DNA of 39,245 nucleotides from Candidatus Zhuqueibacterota bacterium (GCA_016783825.1 JADHVV010000017.1:1-39245); one strand, 5' to 3'; positions 1 through 9,885 are shown, counted from the stretch's first letter. Notes: generated by a model from the sequence alone, not told the origin. Program-made: numbers and translations.

Positions 1-1
1 G

Positions 2-361
2 AAAATTAGTGAAGCATCGAACATTAAATTTGAATATGATATAGATGATATAAATAATTTGCTGCCAAAAGAAAACGAGATTAATTGTTATCGAATTTTG
101 CAAGAATTAATGAACAATATTCTTAAACACTCAAAAGCAAAAAAAACATGGATAAAAATTAGTCGTTTAAAAACAGTAATCAGTGTAAACGTGAGAGACA
201 ACGGTATCGGTTTTGATTATGAAAAAATTATAAATGAAAAACGTGGCTTTGGTTTATCTGGCGTCAGAGAACGAATTGAAATTTTAAAGGGAAAATTAAA
301 GATAAAATCGGGGATGAACGAAGGGGCAAACTTTGTTATCGAAATACCGATTTATTCCTAA
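2..361 (+). CDS. Sensor histidine kinase, C-terminal HATPase domain (5' end outside window)
   Basis: Frame open from base 2; NELMNNILKHSKAK N-box and DNGIGFD / GFGLSGVRERIE G-boxes typical of NarL-type kinases. Confidence 0.9.
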   Translation, partial: KISEASNIKFEYDIDDINNLLPKENEINCYRILQELMNNILKHSKAKKTWIKISRLKTVISVNVRDNGIGFDYEKIINEKRGFGLSGVRERIEILKGKLKIKSGMNEGANFVIEIPIYS

Positions 362-394
362 CGCAGTGAAGGGCTGCAAACAAATTTTATTTTC

Positions 395-472
395 CACGCA
401 AAGACGCGAAGAACGCAAAGATCATCAATTTATTAATTTTTTTCTTTGCGAGCTTGGCGGCTTTGCGTGAGA
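395..472. repeat. Inverted pair of CGCAAAG-type repeats
   Basis: cacgcaaagacgcgaagaacgcaaagat (395-422) versus reverse complement of 442-472 tctcacgcaaagccgccaagctcgcaaagaa. Confidence 0.8.
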
Positions 473-608
473 TTTTTTTTTAAATTTTGTTAAAAAAACA
501 AAGTTTTTGGGAGTAACAGAATAAACCACAATTAACGGATAAGGATATATTAAATAAACGCTGTTCATTACGTATTTAAATGTGTTCAGATCTTTTCAGA
601 GCAATCTA

Positions 609-1286
609 ATGAATGAAACAAAAAAACAAATCAAAATACTAATTGCCGATGATCATCCACTTTTTTTGAAAGGGCTGCACGAGATAATTAGCGAAGAATC
701 CGGCTGGCTTGTGGTTGCCCAGGCAAAAGATGGTGGGCAAGCATTAGAAATGATTATTGAACAATCCCCTGAAATCGCAATTCTTGATATCAACATGCCG
801 CAAAAGGATGGTCTGGAAGTTGCAAAATATGTACAGGAAAATAACCTCCCAGTCTCAATTATAATTCTCACAATGTATGATGATGAACTTATTTTTAATC
901 GAGCAGCATCCTTTGGCGTTAAAGGATTTATTCTAAAAGAAAGCGCGGTTGACGATATTGTGGATGGAATAGAAAACGTAATTGTCGGCAAAACCTTTGT
1001 TAGTTCAAGATTGACGAATCGCTTTTTGCAAGGAACAAAAAATAAAAAACTTTTACAAAATATTCACCGGTTTAAACTAACAAGAATGGAGCAAAAAGTT
1101 ATCAAGTTAATTGCAGATAATTATACTACAAAAGCAATTGCAGAAGAATTATTCATCAGTCCTAAAACTGTCGAACACCACCGTTCCAATATCTGCAAAA
1201 AATTAAATTTGTCAGGGAAAAATGCTTTGCTGAGATTTGTTCTGGAAAATAAAGAATTACTGCAAAGGATTTTACCAGAAAAATGA
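609..1286 (+). CDS. Response regulator, NarL/FixJ type (REC + LuxR HTH)
   Basis: ILIADDHPLFLKGL...ILDINMP...K; C-terminal HTH ISPKTVEHHRSNICKKL; ORF track starts at 582, ATG at 609 is more likely. Confidence 0.9.
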   Translation: MNETKKQIKILIADDHPLFLKGLHEIISEESGWLVVAQAKDGGQALEMIIEQSPEIAILDINMPQKDGLEVAKYVQENNLPVSIIILTMYDDELIFNRAASFGVKGFILKESAVDDIVDGIENVIVGKTFVSSRLTNRFLQGTKNKKLLQNIHRFKLTRMEQKVIKLIADNYTTKAIAEELFISPKTVEHHRSNICKKLNLSGKNALLRFVLENKELLQRILPEK

Positions 1287-1352
1287 TTTTTCAAAGTATA
1301 AATTTATGTAAATTTATTATCTCATTCGTACAATAAATAGAAGGCAGAATTA

Positions 1353-2018
1353 GTGAAGACAAATCAGTCACATAAAAACAGTACTGATAAAGCCAATTAC
1401 TGGATAAAAAATTTTTTATCAACCGGGGATAAAAGCTGTTTAGGCAAAATATTTGAACATCATAAACAGCAGCTATTTTTTCACTGTTTGAAAATAATCA
1501 AAGATCAGGAAGAAGCAAAGGACCAAACCAGTGAAACCTTTATCAAAGCATTTGAGAAAATCCATAAATTTGATCTGAACAAACCTTTTTATCCCTGGCT
1601 TGCTCAAATTGCCACCAATCTTTGTATTGATCTTATTCGAAGGAAAAAAATAGTACCGCTGGATCAAATAGACAACCAACCGGATTTAAAGGGTTCAGAT
1701 GACCAGGTCGCTGATTTAGAAAATGCTGAATTGAACGATAAAATTAAGGGGGCGATAAAAAAACTTAAACGACAGCAAAAAAGATGTTTTTGCCTGTTCT
1801 ATATCCATGAAAAATCTTATAAAGAGATAGTTAAATTAACCGGATTTTCAAACAATGAGGTACGATCGTACATTCAAAATGGGAAAAGAAAGGTTAAGTT
1901 GATTTTAGAAAGAGAAAAGGTTGGATTGAATTTTGTTTTTGCTGTTGGTATTGTAATGATAATTCAAATTGGATGGCAAACAACATTGATATTACGCGAT
2001 TTGAAGGGATGGGGTTAA
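1353..2018 (+). CDS. RNA polymerase sigma factor, ECF (sigma-70 family)
   Basis: Region 2 (EEAKDQTSETFIKAFEKIHKFD...PWLAQIATNLCIDLIRRKK) and region 4 (KRCFCLFYIHEKSYKEIVKLTGFSNNEVRSYIQNGKRKVK); GTG start. Confidence 0.88.
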   Translation: MKTNQSHKNSTDKANYWIKNFLSTGDKSCLGKIFEHHKQQLFFHCLKIIKDQEEAKDQTSETFIKAFEKIHKFDLNKPFYPWLAQIATNLCIDLIRRKKIVPLDQIDNQPDLKGSDDQVADLENAELNDKIKGAIKKLKRQQKRCFCLFYIHEKSYKEIVKLTGFSNNEVRSYIQNGKRKVKLILEREKVGLNFVFAVGIVMIIQIGWQTTLILRDLKGWG

Positions 2019-2021
2019 CTA

Positions 2022-2981
2022 ATGAAAAAAGCAAAAGGTCAGGTAAAAAATGATTTTTCTGATAAACTTAAAAAGCAATTAAAAAGCATCAGAAATAATG
2101 AAATAGATAACTGCCCACAAGCAGAAGTTTTATATCGTTATTTTAATAAGGAATTACCCGGCAAAGAAAAGAAAATTTTTGAAGACCATCTTGATTTGTG
2201 TCCGCTATGTTTTTCAACGTTAGATAGTTTAAAAACTGCAGGAAAGAAAAAAATGGAAAAGACATCCCTTAATAAAAATTGGAGTGACATTGAAAAAGAA
2301 TTGGATGAAAAATTCTATTCTTCTCTGGATTCCATTTCAATATCAGAAGTAGAAACAACTAAAGCTCCTTATTGGAAAAAGTATTTTGAAATATTGAGAG
2401 GTAAGTTGTTTAACTTCTCAGATATATTTTTAACGCCAAGAATTATAGCTTATGCGGGTTCTGTTGCTGTTTTATTGATAATAAGTCTTTATTCAATCGC
2501 TTATTTTAACCGTTCGGATTTTTATTATCTATCAGAAATTAAGCCGGAACAACAAGCTGTTCTCAGATCAGGAGAAAGCAAATTTCTAACAAATGGTTTA
2601 GAATTATTTGCAGATGGAAAGTATAAACAAGCGATTGCAGATTTTGATTCTTTTGTACAAAAAAATCAAGCCAATTATCCAGCTAATTACTACCTGGGTC
2701 TATGCTATCTCAATATATCGAAAACCGGACTTCCCGGCATGCCTTACAAATATGATACATCTATGGTAAAAAACGGAATAAAATATTTGGAAGTAGCACT
2801 TACGAATGCCGGAGAAAATCAATTTTATCAAGAAGATTGTTACTGGTATTTGGGCAAGGCGTATTTGATGATTGGAGAAGTTGATAAAGCAAAAATGCAA
2901 TTTAACAAAATTTTAAATCTCGATAAGATAAATCTGATGAGAAAAGAAGATGCACGTGAAATGGTATCATTATTAGAATAA
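2022..2981 (+). CDS. Putative anti-sigma factor with zinc-finger-like N-terminus, one TM and C-terminal TPR region
   Basis: Follows sigma gene by 3 nt; HLDLCPLCFSTL motif, TM helix, TPR-like repeats. Confidence 0.75.
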   Translation: MKKAKGQVKNDFSDKLKKQLKSIRNNEIDNCPQAEVLYRYFNKELPGKEKKIFEDHLDLCPLCFSTLDSLKTAGKKKMEKTSLNKNWSDIEKELDEKFYSSLDSISISEVETTKAPYWKKYFEILRGKLFNFSDIFLTPRIIAYAGSVAVLLIISLYSIAYFNRSDFYYLSEIKPEQQAVLRSGESKFLTNGLELFADGKYKQAIADFDSFVQKNQANYPANYYLGLCYLNISKTGLPGMPYKYDTSMVKNGIKYLEVALTNAGENQFYQEDCYWYLGKAYLMIGEVDKAKMQFNKILNLDKINLMRKEDAREMVSLLE

Positions 2982-2994
2982 AGTCACTTTTTCA

Positions 2995-3372
2995 TTATCG
3001 AAAATTTCGCAAAAATATTAATTGATTCTGGATTTCTTCGGCTGTTAAACTATTAAACAATTTTAGTAAACAACGTAAAATAACTTTAATACTATCCTGT
3101 TTTGATACAACAATACCTGAATGTTCGATACCCTTTTCTGAGTAATGCTGATGTAAGAGTCTAAAATGTTTCACATTATGAGTCATTACCGCCCATCTTC
3201 TTTCAGCCGCATGAGCTAATTGTTCATCATCAGATTTTCCTAACATCCCTTCATCTCTTGCACAATAAATGTTATATCCATGAGATATTAACGGATTAAT
3301 TAAATCGACATCAATATCTTCATCTAAATAGATAGAAATAAAAAGAGTTTCGTGGGCTATTGTTTTTGCCAT
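2995..3372 (-). CDS. DUF5615 PIN-like toxin-type protein
   Basis: IYLDEDIDVDLINPLISHGYNIYCARDEGMLGKSDDEQLAHAAERRWAVMTHNVKHF is characteristic of DUF5615/Mut7-C like PIN domains. Confidence 0.8.
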   Translation of the reverse strand: MAKTIAHETLFISIYLDEDIDVDLINPLISHGYNIYCARDEGMLGKSDDEQLAHAAERRWAVMTHNVKHFRLLHQHYSEKGIEHSGIVVSKQDSIKVILRCLLKLFNSLTAEEIQNQLIFLRNFR

Positions 3373-3782
3373 ACCTTGTATAGTTTCTCTTGATATACTT
3401 CATCATTTTCAGTGATATAACGATCAATCTCTTCTTTGTGATTAGAATAGTAGCCGAGAGCGTTTTTTACCTGTTTTGCATTCAAATGAGGCAAGGCGGT
3501 AAGAATCTTTTCAATATCACCATAAAGTCGGAAATATTCGACAACTGTGCGTACCGCAATTCTTGAGCCTATAATTACTGGTTCGCCGTTGCATACATTT
3601 TGATAACTAACAATTAATGGATAAGTAGAATCGAGGCTTTTTCCAGCAGGTACTAATATCAGATTGTTACCTTCAAAAAATGCATTTAGGGTTGTTCCCC
3701 AACCCTTTATTTCTTTTGCCATCTTTTTATTCAAAATGATTTCGCCATCTTTACTAATTTTGGCTTCTGAAAAAACATTCAT
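3357..3782 (-). CDS. DUF433-containing antitoxin-like protein
   Basis: PVIIGSRIAVRTVVEYFRLYGDIEKILTALPHLNAKQVKNALGYYSNHKEEID; overlaps downstream DUF5615 gene. Confidence 0.82.
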   Translation of the reverse strand: MNVFSEAKISKDGEIILNKKMAKEIKGWGTTLNAFFEGNNLILVPAGKSLDSTYPLIVSYQNVCNGEPVIIGSRIAVRTVVEYFRLYGDIEKILTALPHLNAKQVKNALGYYSNHKEEIDRYITENDEVYQEKLYKVWQKQ

Positions 3783-3972
3783 TTCTAATCCTTTTATTTT
3801 TATAACAGCTTATAATTACTGAATCATGTTTTAAATTAAAACTATTTAATATAAAAAGCAAGGAAATTTTATAAATCAGTGTCACTAAAAAGAGATAAAA
3901 AAGTAAGAGATAAACAATTCCAACACAGCGATTTGTACCTTTAAAATATTAATAAACAATCTCATTTAGTTA

Positions 3973-6900
3973 TTAATTCCCATCCCCAATCAACACAAAT
4001 GGCGCCCAGTAAAAAGGATCTCGTTTTTTATCTTTTGATTTGATCAAGTCGATTTTTGCTTTTTTTAATGCTGTTTTTTTATTATTCCCCTCATTGAGAT
4101 ATTTATAAAATTGTTTCATTAACAGCGCAGTTGATTCATCATCCACAGGCCATAAACTGACTATCAGACTTGGCACACCTGCATATAAAAAAGCGCGCGT
4201 CATGCCAACCAAACCTTCTCCGTGTTTCAGTTTGCCGAGCCCGGAATTGCACCCGCTCAAAACCACCATCTCTGCATTCAACCTCAAGTTATAAATTTCA
4301 TAGGTTTGTAGCAAACCATCTTCTTGTTCATTATTAGATTGAGACAAAACTATTTTTGAGTACAGTGGTTGGGAATCATTAACAAGAAAATGCGTTGCCA
4401 AATGGATATTTTTGTAATGAGCTGCCAATTCTTTGAAATGTTTTTCAGTTGCATCTTTTCCTGTCAGCACCATTGCGTTCTCAAAATCGCTTGCTATCGT
4501 GTTCACTTCCAGTTCTGCATTTGGTAGTGGCATAAAGTCGTTTCCTCTTAAAATCGTTCGATTTTTTACATAGCTGGCAAGCTGCGCTAATATTCCCTTC
4601 TCCTTTTCTTTAAAATCAGGATTACCAAAAGCCAATAATTCGTTTTGAGCAATCACTTTTTTATGCAACTCGGGATTCAACAAGCTAACTGAAGATGAAT
4701 AGGAGATTGCATAGTCTTCTGTTAAATATTTAACTTCGCCAGGATCAATTTTTGTCACTAACATTTCAAACGGAAAGTAAAAAAGGATGTCATCAGGAAT
4801 AATAACCAAATCTTTCGTCTTATCCAGTAATTGTGCTGCTGGTTTTCCCAACAGTTCTAAATATAATTTATGAAGAAGATCAAAATTGAAATTTGCCCAG
4901 CGAAAGTCAATTTGTGATTCAACAACCTGATTATCTTTAGTAAATAAGGGACTGATCTCGGCTATATAACTTTCCAGTTCTTTTTTGGACAAATCAATCG
5001 TCTTAAATTCAAGTTGCTTTTTGCTGATCAACCAGACAAAAATCTCTTCTTCAGCGACAAAATACTCAATAATAACCTGATCACTTTTCAAAATATTTTC
5101 CTGGATATCCTGTACTGTAAGAAGTTTGGGATTTGTGAGTTGATAATAGCCCGGATATTTGTCTTGCAGTTCCTGCAATATCTTTGTTTTTTCTCTTTGC
5201 AAAGATTCGATATCATTATTTAGCTGAGAAAGCAACTTCTTATCCTGGTCAGAGGCTAATTTGCTCAATTCATTTGACATTTCCCTGTGCTTATTATTAT
5301 ATTTTTTTTCGTTAATTAAAAATTTTTGTCTAAAAGCAACTGGTATTTCTGCCAGGTTTTGAAATATTTTTCCTTCAAAAACGATATCCAGCAGGGTTCG
5401 TGCTTTTGCTCTCTCAGCATACAAAAAAGCTTTCTGGTCATAATTCTTTGATGGATACTTTTGGTTTAACCTATCCATTAATTCTACCACGTTTACAAAT
5501 AATTGTATTTTATCTTCAAAAAAGCCTGTTTTGAATTTGTCAGTCGCAATTGACTGCCTGATTTTTTCTAATTCACTTATGGCATAATTATAATTGTTTA
5601 AAGATTGTTGGTATTTTTTTTGTTCTTCATAACAGATCCCTAATCCCATGTAAGAACGCCAGATTAGATCAGGTTCATCAAGCATTTTTCCTATTTGGTT
5701 CGCTTTTAAATAACAATTAAATGCTTCAGTAAAATTTCCTGATGATTTATTTACATCACCTAAATTTAATAATTGTGAAGCTTGAGTGCTTTTTTCATTA
5801 ATTTCTCTAGATAAACTTAACGCGTGGTTAATGAAATTTTTTGCTTTTTCATTATTTCCTAAAAGTGAGTAATCATCGCCAATATTAGCCAGTAAAATTG
5901 ATTCCTGCCTTTTGTCTTTAAATTCTCTGGACATTTCCAAAGCCTGGTTATAATATTTCAAAGCTTCGTCATAATTTTCAAGACGACTAACAACCGTACC
6001 AATATTTGCTAAATGTCGCATTTCTTCTTTTTTATTGTTCATCTCCCGGGCAATGTTCAGCGCTTCATTATAATATTTTAATGCGTTTGAATAATCACCT
6101 AATTCCTGGTAAATGATACCAATATGACCAATGGTGAGACCCTCACCGAATTTGTCACCAATTTCTTTGGCAATTGGTAATGCTTCTTTAAAACAATCCA
6201 ACGCTTTTGAAAAGTTACCCAAATTCCAGTAATTAAGACCAATCGAATTCAAATACCTTTCTATTCCAAATTTATCATTCTTTTGAACAGCAATGTCTAA
6301 AGCTTTCCGGTTATAGTCCAAAGCTTCCAGATGATTTCCATAATTTGCATTGAGCATGCCTAAACTCCAATACAATAGACTTTCCAGATGTTTGTCGCCC
6401 AATGATTTAATTATTGGAGTCGCGTTCTGAAAATAATCCAGGGCAATTTTATACTTTCCCATAAAATGATAACAATCACCCATATTTCTCAACTGCAAAC
6501 CTTGATGATATGTATTACCCATATCTTTTGCTATTAAATACGCTTTTTCAAAATGAGAAACCGCCTGTTCTAATTGCCCGGTATCCCTGTAAATGGTACC
6601 CATATTTCCTGATATCCGCATTTCCTCTTTGCGGTATCCAATTCTCTTTGCTATTACCAGTGCTTGTTCATAATTTTTTAGAGCTTTAGTATTATTTGAA
6701 AAATGTGATTGTGCCAATCCAATATTCGTTAAAAAGTTTACCTGGAATTCCAGGTCATTTTTTTCTTTTGCCAGTTTTAAAGCCGTCTGACAGCATTCCA
6801 AAAACAACTGATATTTATTTGTGTACCACAAGATTACAGGTTTGGTAACATAAGCCAGTAGTAAATCATCTTTTATTTCCAATGCTTTGTTTACGTTTTG

Positions 6901-7476
6901 CAAAGCAACATCCCATTTATGCTGTAACTGGTAAAGATAGCCTAATCCATAATAAGCAGAAGGATTATCCGGCTCTAATTTTATCATACTTTTAAGATAG
7001 ATTTCCGCATCATCTAATTTATTTAGTTTTTGCTGTACATTGACAAAATCTTTAATCCCTTCAGCGTAATAGGGATTTAACTCGATTGATTTCAGGCAAC
7101 GTTCAAGTGCTTTATTATATTTTCCTGTTACGAGAAACAGCCATCCCAGTGCATGATTAGCATAAGCGTTGTTTGGATTTTTAGTTATTAAATCTTGAAA
7201 GTACGCTATACCTATTGAATCATTTTTCTTCTTACGATATACTTGGGCGATTTTTATATAAGCTCTCGACATCTGTGGCTCTTTTTCTATTATCGCATTT
7301 AATTGGGAGATTGCCTTGTCATATTTTTTGTCGCCAATTAAGTATAATGCTTGTGAGTATTTTTGTTGAAGTTGTTCTTTGTTGGAGTTTTCTTGAGCGT
7401 GTATCAAAATAGTTAAAGCAAAAATGATAGATAATGTTAAGAGTACTATTTTAGTTTTATACATGTTAAGCTCCAC
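3973..7476 (-). CDS. Secreted TPR-repeat protein with C-terminal CHAT (caspase-like) domain
   Basis: Signal peptide; about 12 TPR/Kinesin-light-chain type repeats; CHAT His (IHLATHFLV) and Cys (VVLSGCNSGLG) motifs. Confidence 0.9.
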   Translation of the reverse strand: MELNMYKTKIVLLTLSIIFALTILIHAQENSNKEQLQQKYSQALYLIGDKKYDKAISQLNAIIEKEPQMSRAYIKIAQVYRKKKNDSIGIAYFQDLITKNPNNAYANHALGWLFLVTGKYNKALERCLKSIELNPYYAEGIKDFVNVQQKLNKLDDAEIYLKSMIKLEPDNPSAYYGLGYLYQLQHKWDVALQNVNKALEIKDDLLLAYVTKPVILWYTNKYQLFLECCQTALKLAKEKNDLEFQVNFLTNIGLAQSHFSNNTKALKNYEQALVIAKRIGYRKEEMRISGNMGTIYRDTGQLEQAVSHFEKAYLIAKDMGNTYHQGLQLRNMGDCYHFMGKYKIALDYFQNATPIIKSLGDKHLESLLYWSLGMLNANYGNHLEALDYNRKALDIAVQKNDKFGIERYLNSIGLNYWNLGNFSKALDCFKEALPIAKEIGDKFGEGLTIGHIGIIYQELGDYSNALKYYNEALNIAREMNNKKEEMRHLANIGTVVSRLENYDEALKYYNQALEMSREFKDKRQESILLANIGDDYSLLGNNEKAKNFINHALSLSREINEKSTQASQLLNLGDVNKSSGNFTEAFNCYLKANQIGKMLDEPDLIWRSYMGLGICYEEQKKYQQSLNNYNYAISELEKIRQSIATDKFKTGFFEDKIQLFVNVVELMDRLNQKYPSKNYDQKAFLYAERAKARTLLDIVFEGKIFQNLAEIPVAFRQKFLINEKKYNNKHREMSNELSKLASDQDKKLLSQLNNDIESLQREKTKILQELQDKYPGYYQLTNPKLLTVQDIQENILKSDQVIIEYFVAEEEIFVWLISKKQLEFKTIDLSKKELESYIAEISPLFTKDNQVVESQIDFRWANFNFDLLHKLYLELLGKPAAQLLDKTKDLVIIPDDILFYFPFEMLVTKIDPGEVKYLTEDYAISYSSSVSLLNPELHKKVIAQNELLAFGNPDFKEKEKGILAQLASYVKNRTILRGNDFMPLPNAELEVNTIASDFENAMVLTGKDATEKHFKELAAHYKNIHLATHFLVNDSQPLYSKIVLSQSNNEQEDGLLQTYEIYNLRLNAEMVVLSGCNSGLGKLKHGEGLVGMTRAFLYAGVPSLIVSLWPVDDESTALLMKQFYKYLNEGNNKKTALKKAKIDLIKSKDKKRDPFYWAPFVLIGDGN

Positions 7477-7550
7477 GTTTAATAAATTTCTGAAGAGGGG
7501 TTGTAAAATTAATTTTCACCGCAAAGGCGCCATGACGCAAAGAAAAAAAA

Positions 7551-7617
7551 TTAGAACTTATTAACAAATCGTCTGAATCCATCTTTCAGCAAAGGGACAT
7601 TAAAATTTATACAGAAC
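7551..7617 (-). pseudogene. Remnant of the 3' end of a second GxxExxY gene
   Basis: Minus-strand translation FCINFNVPLLKDGFRRFVNKF* matches C-terminus of adjacent intact protein (LLINFNVPLLKDGIRRVIN*). Confidence 0.8.
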
Positions 7618-7626
7618 CAAAAGAAT

Positions 7627-7685
7627 AACCACAAAGCACATACCCTTCGGGCACAGGCAAAGCAGGCACAAAGGTCACAAAGGAT
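7627..7685. repeat. Degenerate CACAAAG-type repeat, left arm flanking GxxExxY gene
   Basis: aaccacaaagcaca...ggcacaaaggtcacaaagga; inverted relative to 8088-8132. Confidence 0.75.
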
Positions 7686-7706
7686 TATATTGCTAATTTA
7701 GCAGGA

Positions 7707-8078
7707 TTAGTTGATTACCCTTCTAATCCCGTCTTTTAATAAAGGTACATTAAAATTAATTAGAAGTCCTAATTTCAATTTAGCTAATTTTAAATAAGTC
7801 AATGTTTGAGCCAAGTGTACATCCGTTAAAGCAACTACCGTTTTCAACTCTATCACTAATTTCTTTTCAACTAACAAATCGATCCGGTAGCTAATATCTA
7901 ATTTTACTTCTTCAAACACCAAAGGCATTGCTTTTTCTTTTTCAACAAAATATCCAGCCTGTTTTATCTTATAGAACAAACACTCTTTATAAGCTGATTC
8001 CAGTAAACCTGGCCCCAAAGCTTTATGAATATCTATGGCAAGTCCAATAACTCTATTTGCTAATTCATTCTCTGTCAT
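7707..8078 (-). CDS. GxxExxY family protein (PD-(D/E)XK-like fold suspected)
   Basis: GPGLLESAYKECLFYKI ... VEKEKAMPLVFEEVKLDISYRIDLLVEKKLVIELKTV, the defining GxxExxY signature. Confidence 0.92.
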   Translation of the reverse strand: MTENELANRVIGLAIDIHKALGPGLLESAYKECLFYKIKQAGYFVEKEKAMPLVFEEVKLDISYRIDLLVEKKLVIELKTVVALTDVHLAQTLTYLKLAKLKLGLLINFNVPLLKDGIRRVIN

Positions 8079-8087
8079 ATCATTTTT

Positions 8088-8132
8088 CCCCTTTGAGTCC
8101 TTTGTGCCTTCTCTGTGAACTTTGTGGTTATA
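8088..8132. repeat. Degenerate CACAAAG-type repeat, right arm flanking GxxExxY gene
   Basis: cctttgagtcctttgtgccttctctgtgaactttgtggttata; reverse complement of left-arm motif. Confidence 0.75.
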
Positions 8133-8205
8133 TTTTTAACTATACATTTTATTTGTACAATTATATTTATATCACAGCATTTTTTTCATTTAGGTCTTCA
8201 TTGAA

Positions 8206-9513
8206 TCAGCTTTTCTTTTTCCAGAAATAATAAACCGGCACTCCCAAAAACATAAATCCCAATCCAGCCAACGATTGTAATGGTTTCTCCGAAACTATGG
8301 TTACCACAAACCAGACTTCAATAGCGATAAAAATTATTGGTGTAACCGGGTAACCTAAGGTTTTGTAGGGTCTTTTTGCGTCGGGTATTCTTTTCCGTAA
8401 CACAAAAATTGCAGTTGCAGCAAGACCAAAAAATATGGCATCGGTAAAAACAACGTAAGAAATTAAATTCTCAAACGTACCCCAAAATAAAATCAAGATG
8501 ATTGCCCAGGTTGATTGAAAAATAATAGCGTACGCCGGTGTGCCATACTTGGGATGAATTTCAGCAGCTTTGTGAAAGAAAACTTTATCCTTTGCCATGG
8601 CAAAATAAATTCTTGGCGCTGACAGTGTATAAATTCCGGCAGTGCCAAAAGTTGAGATGAAAATCGCCAATGCAATCAGGCTGCCGCCAATGGGGCCCAA
8701 TACTTTTTCAACTGCTTCTGCAGCAACATGTGATGATCCGGCTATTTCGGCAGGTGATAACAAAAATAGATAGGCAATATTTGTGAGGAGATAAATGACG
8801 GTTATTGTAACCGCACCAATAATCATTGCAAATGGTACATCACGTTTTGGATTTTTCGCTTCCGCCGCCGTAAAAGTAGTATGCTGCCACCCGCCGCAAG
8901 ACCAGATTACGCCAACCATTGCAACAGCCAGGGCACCGCTTAATCCTGTTGGTAATTGACCCAGCGGAGCAGAAAAATTTGTCGTATTTCCACTGCCAAA
9001 CCCAAATCCAATTAAGATGATGCCCAATATCCCAAAAATTTTAAGGACGGTGAACAAGTCAGAAAATATTGCCCCGGACTTTACTCCTCTAACGTTTATT
9101 AAGGTAAGAATAGCAATTCCAGCAATCGCAGCTAATTTAATTTGTGTTGGGGTCATTGGAATAAAATATCCCAAGTAGGTTGAAAAAACGATAGAAAGCG
9201 CAGCAATAGCACCTGTATTAACAACAAAAAAATAGACCCATCCGAACAGAAATCCAAACAGTCCGCCAAAGGTTTTTGATAGAAAAACGTAAATACCGCC
9301 AGCTTCTGGCATCATGGAACTGAGTTCAGCATAAGTAAGCGCGCCGGTTAATGCGAGCACTCCTCCCAGAATCCAAACGAAAAGAATCCACATTGGCGAT
9401 GGCAATGAATTTGCAATGAGAGATGGCGTGAGAAAAATTCCGGAACCAATGACCGAACCGATTGCGATCATTGAGAGATCAAACAGAGTCAGGTTTTTTT
9501 TTAGTTGGGGCAT
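8206..9513 (-). CDS. APC superfamily amino acid permease
   Basis: 12-TM protein; GSVIGSGIFLTPS and PEAGGIYVFLSKTFG signatures. Confidence 0.92.
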   Translation of the reverse strand: MPQLKKNLTLFDLSMIAIGSVIGSGIFLTPSLIANSLPSPMWILFVWILGGVLALTGALTYAELSSMMPEAGGIYVFLSKTFGGLFGFLFGWVYFFVVNTGAIAALSIVFSTYLGYFIPMTPTQIKLAAIAGIAILTLINVRGVKSGAIFSDLFTVLKIFGILGIILIGFGFGSGNTTNFSAPLGQLPTGLSGALAVAMVGVIWSCGGWQHTTFTAAEAKNPKRDVPFAMIIGAVTITVIYLLTNIAYLFLLSPAEIAGSSHVAAEAVEKVLGPIGGSLIALAIFISTFGTAGIYTLSAPRIYFAMAKDKVFFHKAAEIHPKYGTPAYAIIFQSTWAIILILFWGTFENLISYVVFTDAIFFGLAATAIFVLRKRIPDAKRPYKTLGYPVTPIIFIAIEVWFVVTIVSEKPLQSLAGLGFMFLGVPVYYFWKKKS

Positions 9514-9537
9514 GGTTAGTTAAATAATGAAAGAAAA

Positions 9538-9885
9538 TTAGAGTAAATTAACATCCTGTTTATTAAATCCAAAGCAGAATAGAATTGCTTGTTTTATTTC
9601 AAACATTTTCCTTTTTGATAATCTTGAAATGAATATTCCAATCTTATCTTTGGAGACAGTTTGAATATGATCCAGATTAACAACACAAGTGGTTTTCATC
9701 CCATCTTGTTCATCCAACAATACTTCGGTTGGTATATCACGGATGGTGGTAGTAATTGGTGCGATGGTTACTTCCCCTAAAAATTTTATCGCAGGGCTTC
9801 TCGTAAGAATTACAACTGGTCTCTTTTTATCAGGAGGTTTAAATGTGTACCATCGAATTTCTCCATTATTGATATTTAACACCAT
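9538..9885 (-). CDS. Type II toxin, MazF/PemK family
   Basis: NNGEIRWYTFKPPDKKRPVVILTRSPAIKFLGEVTIAPITTTIRDIPTEVLLDEQDGMKTTCVVNLDHIQTVSKDKIG. Confidence 0.88.
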   Translation of the reverse strand: MVLNINNGEIRWYTFKPPDKKRPVVILTRSPAIKFLGEVTIAPITTTIRDIPTEVLLDEQDGMKTTCVVNLDHIQTVSKDKIGIFISRLSKRKMFEIKQAILFCFGFNKQDVNLL

